Part shown: positions 46,277 through 57,252 of the stretch, one piece after another | Numbering within the stretch: position 1 is the stretch's first letter | How the letters are laid out: each line of letters begins with the position of its first letter | Assembly (NCBI GenBank): GCA_023055425.1 | Contig: JALGPY010000006.1 | Coordinates: forward strand, 92,167,935 to 92,231,934 | Length of the DNA stretch: 64,000 nt | Direction of reading: 5' to 3' | Source of the DNA: Linanthus parryae | Lineage: Eukaryota; Streptophyta; Magnoliopsida; Ericales; Polemoniaceae | Notes under the pieces: model-generated | The model's database searches: none | Told to the model about the DNA's origin: nothing | The model's input: the letters and a program-made list of their open reading frames with translations, nothing else | Position numbers and translations under genes: made by a program

Positions 46277-46354
46277 CCGGTCGGCACGTTCGTCCTCCGT
46301 GTCTACGCTGTAGTCCTCATCATCATGGACTTCGGCAATGATGGGTAGACCATC

Positions 46355-47437
46355 CTATACGACCTCTTCCAGATCCACAATCGAGATCATGGCGACCTCT
46401 TTACCTTTCGAGTCTTGCTCCGCATGGGCAGGAAGTGGATTGTTGCGCACATCCTTCCTGTGATCGCTGACGATCAGCTCGCCGTTCTTCATCTTTTGGC
46501 TGAATACAATCCTGAGCTTCTTACAGTCCGCTGTGGGATGCATGACCTTGCCGTGGTACTCGCACCACTTCGGGTCCCTCACCATCTCCTTGGAGGGTGC
46601 TTTCTCGAGCGGCGGTAGGACATCGTCCTTGCGCCACTGCCTGCAGAGGTCGCTTGCTTCTTCCATCGAACATGGCAGAGGTGGTGCGTCGAAGTTCGCA
46701 ATCTTCGCCTGCTTCTGGGGTGAAACTGTATTGACCTCAGCTTCGCGTCCCCTCTTGTAACTGAATCTCCCGATCTTGTAGGTAGTACCGCTCGAGGATC
46801 GCTCCGGAGCGTTTTTCTTTTTCTGCCTCTCCACTATAGGCTCGATGTTCTTCGTGCATTCGATTAGTTTTGAAAACGTGGGTGTTTGCAGATTGATGAG
46901 CATACCTTTGTATTCATCTCGCATGCACTGCAAGCATATCTCTACAAGCCGACTTTCGAGCATCGGATCTTTGCATTCCAAGGACTTCGCCCTGAACTTC
47001 TTGATGAAAGTTATCCCGTCCTCCTCGCGCTTCTGATACATCCGCGAGAGGTGGATCATTGTCACTTTTTCCTCCATCTGGAAGAACTTCGTGTAGAACT
47101 TTTGAACCATGTCGTCCCAAGTCTTGACGGACCCAGCTTCCAACGTCCTGTACCACTTGTACACCACGTTTCCCAAAGACTTCGGGAATTCTCGCGTCAG
47201 CAGTTTCGGATCAGCTCCATACGGCCCCATGACATCGATGAAACGCATGACATGTTCATGAGCATTTCCATTGACATCTTCGAACTTGTCCCATTTGGGA
47301 GCCTTGTACCCAACCGGGTTAGGCATGAGATAGATCTCTCGCGGGATAGGCGGATCGTTGTCTAGCTTCAGAATGATGGTATCCGCGAACAATTGGTGAG
47401 CAAGAATGGTGTCTATGCGCTTCTGCAGAGACGTCAT
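46355..47437 (-). CDS. gag: Tat Gag, main part
   Basis: Gag packages element RNA. The 360-residue frame contains the retrotransposon Gag domain (KTWDDMVQKFYTKFF, then MYQKREEDGITFIKKF), a basic linker (KIGRFSYKRGREAEV) and a C-terminal zinc-knuckle-like motif CEYHGKVMHPTADC (near 46525-46575). Nonsense codons bound it (TAG 47456-47458 upstream, TAG 46355-46357 downstream), while phase is kept on both sides. MTSLQKR is therefore probably an internal Met, and the original Gag-Pol was one frame. Confidence 0.85.
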   Translation of the reverse strand: MTSLQKRIDTILAHQLFADTIILKLDNDPPIPREIYLMPNPVGYKAPKWDKFEDVNGNAHEHVMRFIDVMGPYGADPKLLTREFPKSLGNVVYKWYRTLEAGSVKTWDDMVQKFYTKFFQMEEKVTMIHLSRMYQKREEDGITFIKKFRAKSLECKDPMLESRLVEICLQCMRDEYKGMLINLQTPTFSKLIECTKNIEPIVERQKKKNAPERSSSGTTYKIGRFSYKRGREAEVNTVSPQKQAKIANFDAPPLPCSMEEASDLCRQWRKDDVLPPLEKAPSKEMVRDPKWCEYHGKVMHPTADCKKLRIVFSQKMKNGELIVSDHRKDVRNNPLPAHAEQDSKGKEVAMISIVDLEEVV

Positions 47438-47455
47438 ACACTCTGGGGTGTTTCC

Positions 47456-47986
47456 CTAGGTAGCAGGTGGAGGGGTTGTCGAAGGCGGAGGCGACACATA
47501 TGCCGCAGGAGGATTGGGGACGTATTGAGCGTTCGCATTACCCCAGATTGCCGTTGAAGGAGGCAAGGGATATTGCGAGGCCGGATTAGGTACCAAGGCC
47601 GGAGGCTGAGGGGTGTGAGCAGTAAGGGGCAACATTTGAGTTGTCGACCCTTGAATCGAGGGTAGCTGCGTAGTCGCCGGTGGGGTCTGCAGATTAGGGT
47701 TGGGGGGTGTGGTTGACACTCCCAGCCCTTGAGCGGTAGGGACTCCTCCTCCCTGAGAAACGGCGGTGGCTTGTGTAGGGTTCGGTGCCAGAGTCCCCAA
47801 GACAGCCATGATCCGTTCTAGCTGCGCAGATTGAGCTTTGAGAGCTTTCGCCTGACCTTGGATGGTGGCGTCCAAGGATTCTAGCGTCGGGGCCTCACCG
47901 GTGGTCGTAGGAGTGCGGCGGGTCTCCTCTCCTGAGGCGGCTTCGGTGGAAGGCGATCTGTTGCTGATATCATCCTCCTGAGACAT
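47456..47986 (-). CDS. gag: Tat Gag, N-terminal low-complexity part
   Basis: The ATG at 47986-47984 (MSQEDDISNRSPS) is the best start; the open frame reaches further up only through leader sequence. The product is rich in Pro, Thr, Gln and Ala, with a short helical segment (LDATIQGQAKALKAQSAQ). It ends at TAG 47456-47458, six codons before the next Met of the downstream frame and in the same phase. Such N-termini are common in Tat Gag. Confidence 0.75.
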   Translation of the reverse strand: MSQEDDISNRSPSTEAASGEETRRTPTTTGEAPTLESLDATIQGQAKALKAQSAQLERIMAVLGTLAPNPTQATAVSQGGGVPTAQGLGVSTTPPNPNLQTPPATTQLPSIQGSTTQMLPLTAHTPQPPALVPNPASQYPLPPSTAIWGNANAQYVPNPPAAYVSPPPSTTPPPAT

Positions 47987-48026
47987 GGTTGCTTTTGATG
48001 GTAAGTTCACGTCGGGTTGACCAAAA
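47987..48026 (-). other. Tat leader with possible primer site
   Basis: Only about 40 bases lie between the inferred LTR edge and the gag ATG. On the minus strand TGGTCAACCCGACG begins a few bases after the LTR end and has the TGG start of a tRNA-primed site. I cannot name the tRNA. Confidence 0.4.
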
Positions 48027-48657
48027 TGTGCACAAGAGATTCCGGCGGGGAGACCTCCGTGTACACCGTAAGTAGAGGATCAGAGATAGCACGGGAAGAT
48101 TTGGGTTGTGTGTAGGGAGAGAGTAAGGCAATAGTAATGTCTGAGAGAGAGACAGAGGTTTGGCAGAGCTTCCGCGTATGGCCAGTGTGTTCTCCTCTGT
48201 ATGGAAAGGTTAACGTCCTATATATAACGGAGAATGTGACTGTTGCAGTGTGGTTAATGCGCCCATCAATGGCGGCTTAATTAGCTTAACCGCAACGGCA
48301 TGTTCGTCCGCCTATATAGGGACCGTTACAGCACGTTATGCGCGAATACCGGAACCGTTATGAGGTTGGCCGGGTTTGACCGGATTGACCGGGTTTATGG
48401 AGCTCGTGCCATAAATCTCTCAAAATCAGTTACTAAAGGTCGCGCGCGGGCTTGGCTCGCACGCGACAGGACTTACTCTAGCCTTCAAACCACTAAGTCC
48501 CTACAAGTCCCGTGCAGTGGTATGCGAGGGCCCTGTCTCGCAGCCCCCACATGGATCAGCGCGGCTGGTGATCCAGTGTGTGTGGAGCACAATATGGTGT
48601 GCTAGTTGGTTGCCACGTGGCCAAGATCTGTCAGCTCAGAAAGCACTATCTACAACA
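48027..48657 (-). repeat. 5' LTR of the Tat element (inferred)
   Basis: On the plus strand the segment runs from TGTGCACAAG to ATCTACAACA, TG...CA, 631 bp. It directly precedes the gag leader and holds a TATATATA word. There is no second LTR to align because the 3' end was lost at 28407, so the boundaries rest on position and dinucleotides only. Confidence 0.55.
48219..48226 (-). promoter_or_regulatory. TATA box of the Tat LTR
   Basis: TATATATA in CGTTATATATAGGACG on the minus strand, about 190 bp from the inner LTR edge. A CTATATAGGG near 48310 is a second candidate. Confidence 0.5.
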
Positions 48658-49590
48658 CTACAAGATCATGCAAAGATTACCAAATTCGTGTATTGTTTTG
48701 CTAACCAAATTACCGGGTCAAAGTGACCCAGTGAATAGTGTCAAAAAGTGAACTAAGCTGAAAGAGAAGAAACAAAGGTAGTAGTTGTTTAAAAAACAAC
48801 AACAATGACATTTTTTTAGTGTTTTTTTTTTCCACACTATTGGTGGTTAAAGACATTTCAACTATGATTAGATGCATTAACATATCAAATATATGTCAGT
48901 ATTGTACGTAAAATGATATTCAAACAAATTAACATTGAAATTTGGTAATGTTCTTAAATGGGTTTTTAATTCTAAACGTTGTTTTTCAACACATACCAAA
49001 CAATTTTTTTACTCTTTCTTTCGACTTGTTTTTTCAGCATGTGTTTTTTCACTGTTTTCTTATTTTAAAACAGATACCAAACCTGCTCTTAATTTTTTTA
49101 AATGATTATGAAAATCTTTGCAGTCCCAACATTCCAAATGTGACATCCTAAGGTTTTTTTACATAACTTTTCAACTTTTTCTAACATGTATTAATTTAAT
49201 GATTGAGAAGCAAACAATAATGATTCTTACAAAACAGAAATTTATTCTTACAAAGCCACTAACATTATTTATGCATCTAATGACCAATGAAATTGCACAA
49301 ATGATGTTAGTGGTTTTGTAAGAATAAATTTCTGCTTTGTAAGAATCATTACCCTTTATAAAAGTTATTTCGAAGCAACCGTTATGTTTTATTATATAAA
49401 AGTTACAATTTCCAATACCAGGTGAGATACAATATTAAATTATTTTATAATAACCACTTAGTAAAATTTGGTACTGATGATGAGAGGTTTGAAAGTTATG
49501 TTTTGGGACCGTATATTTTAGTGTTTCCATAACTTTTGGCATCCAATTAGGTTGTAGTGATAGATTCTTTAGGAGTTATGGCTTAGGATT
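48658..49590. other. AT-rich spacer between Tat element and LINE
   Basis: No supported gene. It contains the inverted repeat at 49218-49351; the rest is AT-rich with T homopolymers. Confidence 0.5.
49218..49351. repeat. Perfect-looking hairpin, possible tiny MITE
   Basis: Two arms of 48 bp (49218-49265 and 49304-49351) are inverted copies with about two mismatches: TAATGATTCTTACAAAACAG on the left is answered by its complement on the right. The loop is 38 bp. TA occurs at both edges, which could be a TA duplication. It could be a very small Stowaway- or Mariner-related MITE, or a hairpin RNA source. Confidence 0.7.
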
Positions 49591-49618
49591 ATATATTTTT
49601 TTTTTTTTTTATTTTTTT
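49591..49618 (-). repeat. Poly-A tail of the LINE
   Basis: The plus strand shows a near-pure T tract, interrupted once by A, which reads as poly-A on the LINE strand directly after the RNase H region. It marks the 3' end made by target-primed reverse transcription. Confidence 0.7.
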
Positions 49619-49639
49619 GGAAAGTAGAATTGCATTAAA

Positions 49640-52600
49640 TTAATGACGACGGTTACAATTAGTGTTGATACATCGAATCCTATTGTGAATTTTATGAACT
49701 TCAATACGGTTTACATGACGGATGGTGAAAAAATCAAACAAATTGCAGTCCAATCGGATGTCTTGAGAGCTTGTTCGAGTGGTATGATTTGTTGCAGTCC
49801 CATTAACGATGTCCACCGTGAGCAGGGAGTCCGTCAGAATTTCCACATTTTTAAAACCATACGAGAACATCCACCTTAGTGCTTTGGACAGACCTAGGGC
49901 TTCTGCCTGAAGGGGGGAGTCCGTTTGAAGGTGAATATATCAATCCTCATAAGTTTGATTGACTCGCATCCAAGCAGCAGTTGTTTTCCCATTTTGCTCC
50001 CAAGAAGGACCATTAATAAAACAAATTGTTTCTGAATTAACTGCCGTTCGTTGGCGTTGAAAAAACGGATGTCGATCATGAGAAGGCGAAGAAACACCCA
50101 AAGCAGATTTTTTGGATCCTCTTGTAGTGCTAGAGATCGTCTGACCAAGAGTTACAAGTGAAGCTGCAGGCGTAATTGAACTGTTATGGCTCATTACCAC
50201 TTCATTTCGATGTAACCGAATTTGTCGCGTTGTGAGGAGGAGGTATCTCCTGTCCTCGGAGTTGTTGAGTGCCGAAAAGAGATTCAGATAATAATCTGAA
50301 AAGGAAGGCGACAGGCCGGACAGAATTCTGAGCCCTAGTCAGGAACCAAACCAAATGGCTCGAGACGAGGAACAAAAAAAAGAAACAATGAAAAAGAGTT
50401 TCATCATTTTGATGACATCTGGGGCAAACCGTGGTAGTAACTAGGCAATGGCGTTTTTTGAGAGTTTTCGAGATTGGAAGGGCATTGGACAACAGTTTCC
50501 AGAAGAACACTGTTATCTTGGGGTTCATTTTGAGAAGGCGGATCTGTTTCCATAAGGATAACACAGCTGAATTCATGTAAGGAAGAGATGAGTCCGAATG
50601 CGCCTTCAAAGAAATATAGCCCGATTTAACCGAATAAATACCGTTGGCGTTGTGGGGACATATAACCTTGTCAGGTTGCATAGAATGAGGAATGTAGATA
50701 GTCTAAATATTCTTTGTGATATGTTCCCCAAAGAATTTTTGAAGCATGTTCGCTTTCCATGAGCATGAATTATGATCAATAAATCACTTACTTTGAGAGT
50801 AGGATAAAACTGCTTGAGCTGGGAGGGAAGCTTAAAAGAAGAATTGGGGATCCAAGTATCCTTAAAGGGGTTAATGGAGGTACCATTACCAAGACTCCAT
50901 CTTAATTGATTTTTCAGTAAAACTTTTCCCCAGCAGATGCTTTTCCATCCCCATGAAGCGGTAGAAGGTGCCGAGATATCAAGAAAATGTTTCCCTCTCC
51001 CATATTTGCATAAAATCACTCTTGCTAATAAAGAATTTGGGTCATTTTGGATGCGATAAGCAGTTTTTGCAAGAAGTGCTTGGTTTTGAATTTCCAAATC
51101 ACGAAACCCCAAGCCACCTTGAGAGATTGGTTTGCATAAAAGAGACTATTTCCTCCAACGGATACCTTTGCTACTACCGTTAGCCCAGAGAAATTTGGAA
51201 ATCATGCTCTTAATGTTATTAAAAAATGACATAGGAGCCTTGAAGATTGAGAGAATGTACGTTGGGAGAGCCAATAAGGTAGATTTGATAAGAACGCATT
51301 TAGCTGCGAAGGAGAGGGAGTGTAATTTCCAAGCTTGAAGTTGATTTTTGAACCGAACAAGAATCCCGGCAAAGAGTTCACCTTTTGTGAGGGTGAAATC
51401 CATAAGGCTGCCCAGATATTTGCCTGGAGCCGAATCCAGTTTGATACCAATGACACTGCTGAGGTTGCTTTGGTCATCATCTTTCATATTTGGACTGACA
51501 AACAATTCTAATTTTTGAAAATTGAGTTTTTGCCCCGATTGCTGACAAAAGACTTGAAGACCCCATTTAAGCAACCAGACTTGTGAGAGATCAAAATGCT
51601 AGAATATGAATGTATCATCTGCAAATAAAAGATGAATAACTGGTGGAGCCGAGCGACAAACCTTAATGCCTTTGATACCTTGGTCTTCAGCTAATAAGTT
51701 TAACAAACTGGAAAAGGCCTCTTAAATAAGGAGAAAGAGGAACGACGATAGTGGATCACCTTGACGTAATCCCGCCTCTGGGTAGAAATAGTCTGAGGGC
51801 TCCCTGTTAATAATAACCGCCGAGGAGACTGTCGTGATACAAGCCATAATATTCTGGATGACGGTGTCTCCAAATCTCATTTGAATGAGGCAGTCTTTCA
51901 AAAACGACCAAGAGACTCGATCAAATGCTTTGGGCCTTTTTGTGTCTAATAAAATGCAGCAGTTCATGAGCTAGCAAAATATTATCAGTAATAAGGCGAC
52001 CTTTGATGAAAGCATTCTGATGTTCGGAGATGAGAGACGGTAACACCAATTTGAGTCTGTTTCCAAGGACCTTGGCGATAATCTTATAAATGGAGTTGCA
52101 TAAGCTGATGAGTCTGAAGACCGATGCCGTGAGGGGGTTCGGAATATTCGGAATGAGCGCAATTAAATTCTCGTTGCTCTCTTTCAAAATGTGACTCGAA
52201 GAAAGTGTGTGCTGAACAGCTTGAACCACTTGATCTTTCAAAATAGACCATTGAGTCTGATAGAATTCCATAATGATGCCATCAGGAACCGGCGATTTAT
52301 GTTTAGCAAAATCAAAAACTGCCTCTTTAATTTCATCCTCCGAAAATTCCGGTTCGATTTGATCAATTTGATACGTGTCGAGATGACGCGTTATTAAATT
52401 TGGAAAGGCTAAATTTAAACCGGGTACTGCTCGGTGTGTTGTGACGGCATCAACATATTTTGAAAATGTTACTTTAAATGGGAGGCAATGCTTTTTTTTG
52501 AAAGAAGGAAATTCCCATCTTCCAATTGAATACCAACGATGATCTTTCGGTTTTGTCTAATTTTGGCTGCAAGATGAAAAAACTGTGTGTTTTTATCCCC

Positions 52601-53665
52601 TTGATCAAGCCAATTCTGCTTGGAACGTTGCTTCCAATATTGTTCTTCATCAAATAGAGCTTCATCAAGATCAAAGAGATTGGCATCATCAAGGGCAAGG
52701 GATTGAAAAGTTTCAGTTTATGTGTCTTGACAATGAAGAAGCTGCATTTGAGTATTCTCCAAACTAGCATTGATAGACAATATTCTTTTGCGGGGATCTT
52801 GATTTGTCAACTTATGCCAATTGATGAGGTGTATCATAATAATCTCCTGTTTGCGTAACAGTTGAAAGATAGCCGAGCCATTCAAGGGTAATTTCATTAC
52901 CTTTTTTTATAATTTGATGTGCTGCTGGATGATTGAGCCAGTGAGACTCCAGCTTTTTCGTCCGTCATTTACCCGGTTTGACACCGTGCAAATCCAAAAT
53001 AAATGGACTGTGATCCGATCTCTGAATAGGAAGTAATTGCATTCGGAAAAAGAGAGCACCATTCCTAAGTGACATAAAATTTGTCAATTCGTTCATAAGT
53101 GCGATGAGAGCCGTGCCTATTGTTCGTCCATGTGAAGAAAACACCATGATTTTGTAACTCAAATAAAGAGTTATGAATGAGAAAGTTTTCAAAGAAATCA
53201 ATTCCTTGACTTTTCAGCTTATTTTTACTCAACTTCTCAGCAACATGAGAAACTTGATTGAATTCCCCTAGGATCACTTTAGGAAGAGTACAAGCAGATA
53301 AGTGTGACTGAAGTTGTTGAAGAACATCCGGGCGTGAAGCAGCCGTAGGGTGTCCGTAGAAAAGAAAAAGAGCCCATTTTGTTCAATTTGCTTCAGAAAT
53401 AACAAGATGAAGAAACTAGTTACAAGAGAAGATAGCTTCCACTAAAATATTACCATTCCAGGCGGAAAGGAGACCACTTTTGGAGCCACAACTGTCTGAA
53501 CCAAAAGACTTCGAGAAACCAAGCGAGTTACAAAGACCCAAAAGATAGCTAACACTTTTTTTTTTCTACCAAAAGAAGGAGATCATTCTTATTTTCGGAA
53601 CATACATCCCTTAAAGCTTGAATTGTCAAGGGTTGTCCAATTCCTCGACAATTCCAACATAGGAG
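49640..53665 (-). pseudogene. LINE ORF2: endonuclease, RT, zf-RVT, RNase H
   Basis: The APE-type endonuclease starts WNCRGIGQPLTIQALRD (about 53660-53610) and continues with ILGEFNQ and FTWTNNRHGSHRTYERIDKF (about 53270-53070). RT reads LIPNIPNP, ISEHQNAFIKGR, KAFDRVSW, GLRQGDPLS and the catalytic FADD at 51614-51625, then a stop four codons on. Thumb and linker follow (YLGSLMDF, GFRDLEIQNQALLAK). zf-RVT is WKQIRLLKMNPKITVFFW with CPRCHQNDET...HC (50202-50560). RNase H keeps VEILTDSL (near 49840). At least eight frame breaks show that the protein cannot be made. Confidence 0.87.
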
Positions 53666-53667
53666 TT

Positions 53668-53786
53668 TTATTGTGATGGCGGAGATTGCTGAACAATCTC
53701 CACCTTTTCGAGTTCAGTTTCAATTTCCTTCTTGTAATAGTACAGAATCATTTGGACTTCATAAGCTTGTTTCAAATCTGGCCCAC
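53668..53786 (-). pseudogene. LINE ORF1 C-terminal end
   Basis: Directly upstream of the endonuclease start, the minus strand is open for about 36 codons (YEVQMILYYYKKEIETELEK and on) to a TAA just before ORF2, the usual ORF1-ORF2 spacing. The rest of ORF1 is missing because of the Tekay LTR at 53787. Confidence 0.5.
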
Positions 53787-56700
53787 TGTAATACCCCGTT
53801 TAATTTTGAAGGGTAAATTGGGTAGTTGAGAAATAAAATTTAATTTTTATAGCAAATGACGAGTTGGGTTATTTTTGGGTTCAAAATATAGTCGTAAAAT
53901 TTATATAATAATTCTATAGAAAACGATATTTAATTGTGTATTTTATTTAGCAGTTTATGTGATTTATTTAAATATACCAAAGTGTGTACCCAACCCACTA
54001 GATTGACCACCCATTTGGTACTCCTAAAGCACCCTAACTTAGCTAACTAGAAGACAAAAAAAAAATCCAAAGTCCGTTGAGGAAATCAACATATCCAAGC
54101 ATCAATTTCATTATTTAATGCTCTCTCTCATTTGTTCTCACACCCATCAGAAACAATCAAACACACTTCTCTCTCTCTCTTGTGCAACCCACGGCAACAA
54201 GCAAACAACCACCACCACCACCATGTCGTCACCATCACCACCCGAACCACCTTCACCACCACAGCCACCCCTCATCTCTCCATCACTCTCCCCTCTCCCT
54301 CTCTGTTCGAAGAAGAGGCAGCAGCAGCTGCTCCAGCCGACGAGGAGGCCGCCACCCACTCCGGCGAACCAACCCGACGGGAACCACCACCACTCTCCCT
54401 CTGATTTCCTTATCTCTCCCTCCCATCTCCCTCTCTGCCACTCACCACCAACAGCATCAGCAGCAGCTCCCCGACGAGGAGCCGCCACCCACTCCGGCGA
54501 ACCACCCCGACGGGAAAGCCGCCACCCTCCTCTGCCCTCTCTCTCTCCCTCACTGTTTTGAACCCCTGAAACACTTTTCTCTCTGTTTCATCACGAGGAG
54601 AAGCCATAGCAGCAGCAGAACGCTGCAGTTCAGACAGAACCACCAAACCAGCAGTCGGCCACCATTAATTCCGGCGAGAAGCTCACCCGAGCTAACCGGA
54701 GCGACCTACTCTCTCCTGTTGGTACCAAAATACTCCTGGAGGTCCGAGGAGTGCATTGGCAACCTCAAACAGAGCCTAGAACATCGGAATCGTCATTGGT
54801 GTTCATCACCGCCGACCACCACCTTCGGAGACGTGACCCGCTCCGTTTCTTGACCATTTCTCGCCATTTTTCGCGTAGGTGAGTCCTAAATCACTCTCTA
54901 GTTCATTTCTAATCATCAAAATCGCATCTTGTTAGCTCTAAATCAAATCGGGAATGTTGGGTTGAAGTTCTATGCTTGTGTTCTTGAAGGGGGGTTGTTT
55001 ATGTAGTTTCTGAAAAGTTGAGGGTGAGATGTGAACTGCATGTATAGTTTCTGAAAAGTTGGGGATGATTTGTGTATAATATGAAACTGCATATATATAT
55101 GAAATTAAAAATGTGATTTTTAGATTAATGTTATATTCTAATATTTCTAAATATTAATTTAGCTACATATAAGTGAATTGGTTGTTAAATTACATAGAAT
55201 TATATATATATATATATTAAATATTGTTTTTTTTATAAGCAAGATAAAAATGTACGATTTGGTTTAATTATATAATTTCGGTTTATTTAACTAAATAGTT
55301 TAAATTGCTTGTAAATTAGCATTTTGAGTAAAATAGACTATTTTGAGAAGTATTGATAAAAAATAATTAAGTTGGAAGTTAGTTTATGAAATAACTATTA
55401 AGTAGACATTTTAAATGAAAATCCATATTACTATTGTTTGACATTACATGATTATTTTTCCTAAATACTTAAAATTATTTATCCAACATCAATTTATAGA
55501 TATATATGAATTGTTTTATTGAAATAAGCATTTTGTGAATTTTATTTGAGTATTTAATTCTTTTATAGCATATATATTTTCTAATAAATAAATAGCTATA
55601 ATTGAATTAGTTTGAATTGATTTTTTTATAGTCACTTATGAATAAATAGTTTGTTTAATAAATTATTATTTCCTATAAAATAAGAGTGTATAAACTTAAT
55701 ATTGGAATTATTTCTCAATAACTTTACGATTTTGTATTTATATAAGTGTTAATTAAATAATTGTTGTATGCTAATAATTAATGGGGTTAAGGGGATAATT
55801 TAAAATGACACATTAGGAGATATAGCATTTTGCATATCATACTTGCATAATTAGACTTGTAATTAATTTAGGAATTATAAATTTGTAGGTGACGAATTCG
55901 TAGACGAGCGCTACGTGTATCTGTAGGAGCGTTATCGTGATATTTGTCGTGCTACTCAAGGTGAGTAAATATGCCTAACCTAGTGTGCCCGTCCTTCTTT
56001 CGTGTCCAATTATTTTTATGATTATTACGTCTCAAAATATGACTTGTGATATACGTGCTTGACTTGAGATTTCAAATACTTGTCTAAATGATTCTTTTGG
56101 AAAATATCACATGAAATTAATAATTCGTAATAACGTAAAGTGAAAATAGTTGTGCGGTGGAACCATATGCGGATTACTATTTATTGTGATTATGATATTT
56201 TGCTCGGTTGCAATTGCCCCGGGCTGCTCCATGTACTCACCTCTCTGGCCGCAAGAAGTCTTAGAGGGGTGCCGGCACTTAAGGTCTTGGATGCATGGGA
56301 TATGGTTGGTTCTATATTTTGGATTGGTTTGTTCCCTGCTACAACTAAATAATAAATGTGGATTTTTTTCATGTGGAAAATGGAGGGAATTGATTTATTT
56401 TGGGAAATATGAAAATGGGTTGAGATTGCTAAATAATGAGTTGGTTAATTTATATTTGGTCACTTGAAATAATATGTTGTTTACTTCCTTTTTATTCATC
56501 TTTATTTAAAATAAAATATGCCTCTTTCTGATTTACATGTTGGGGTGTTTACTTGCTCAGCGTTTGTGCTGACTTTGGAAAAACTGCGGTCTTGTTTCTT
56601 TCCCCCGCAGGTCTAGGTGAAGGAAACTCGGCTTAACGGAAATCGCGGACTCACCTAGTTTATCTAGTATTTAAATAATTGAAACACCTAGACAGTGTTT

Positions 56701-56867
56701 CATCTGTTTAATAGTATGTAATATTTCACTGTTAAAGATTTATGGTTTGTAATAAATAATTATGGCGATGTTTGTTTTGTTTACCATTGTTTCCCCGCAA
56801 CCGGGAGCGATCTCGGGCGCGGAGCGTCATCCCGTATTTCTCCCACGACAAAGTACGGGGTGTCGCA
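53787..56867 (+). repeat. 5' LTR of the Tekay element
   Basis: 3081 bp, from TGTAATACCCCG to CGGGGTGTCGCA, imperfect inverted termini. It has a CACC/CTCC-rich block (54180-54560) and a very AT-rich middle with a (TA)n run near 55200. A frame rich in Pro and Ser (54118-54561) recurs in the 3' LTR but probably reflects base composition. Confidence 0.93.
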
Positions 56868-56869
56868 GG

Positions 56870-56882
56870 TGGTATCAGATCC
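56870..56882 (+). promoter_or_regulatory. Primer binding site of the Tekay element
   Basis: TGGTATCAGATCC, two bases after the LTR, matches the methionine-tRNA type site with one change from the usual GAGCC. Confidence 0.88.
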
Positions 56883-57252
56883 GGCAATCCAAAAAATGAA
56901 TTAAAACATGTAGGGCAATTTAAAATGAATATATGATAAGAAAATTAAAATTTGACAAGCCGCTTGGGGTATGGGTAGTATTATTCTTATTGAAGTCCCA
57001 CCCACCCACGTCCATTCCCAATTTGGAATGGCGTTTTGAGACTATGATATCTGATTTGACTGGTATGGAAAATGAGATATATGTGTTGGTACATTCTTAC
57101 ATGATCATGTGGAGAAAAATTATATGCTTGATTTATTAGATGTGATATATGTGCTATGTGAATAGGATACCATGCATTTCATGAAATAATTCATTTTAAT
57201 TATTTATCTCTGGTAAAATAAGCATTAATAAAATAGGTGATAGTGTAGGAAT

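Larger units (their letters stand above)
28407..48657 (-). mobile_element. Tat-type Ty3-gypsy element with antisense PMD gene, split by Cop-1 copy J
   Basis: Minus-strand order is: 5' LTR (48657-48027), gag, protease, RNase H, aRNase H, integrase (ending 42914), 54-bp tandem array, a long 3' region, and an antisense multi-exon PMD pseudogene. Copia copy J (33847-42347) sits inside the array. Without J the element spans about 11.75 kb. The 3' LTR is missing because the left end abuts Copia copy H at 28406. The additional aRNase H defines the Tat branch; 3' tandem repeats and extra, sometimes antisense, ORFs are known from that branch (for example Retand-like elements). Confidence 0.82.
49591..53786 (-). 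mobile_element. L1-type LINE, 5' part cut by the Tekay element
   Basis: Minus-strand order is: ORF1 end (about 53786-53670), then ORF2 with endonuclease, RT, zf-RVT and RNase H, then a poly-A run (T-rich on plus, 49591-49618). All domains of a plant L1 ORF2 are recognisable but broken by stops and shifts. The 5' end stops where the Gypsy LTR begins at 53787, so that element inserted into the LINE or abuts it. Confidence 0.88.

Noticed and set aside
54182..54853. 223-codon frame in the Tekay 5' LTR
   Set aside because: Low-complexity His/Pro/Ser composition; the matching frame in the 3' LTR ends much earlier, so it is not conserved.
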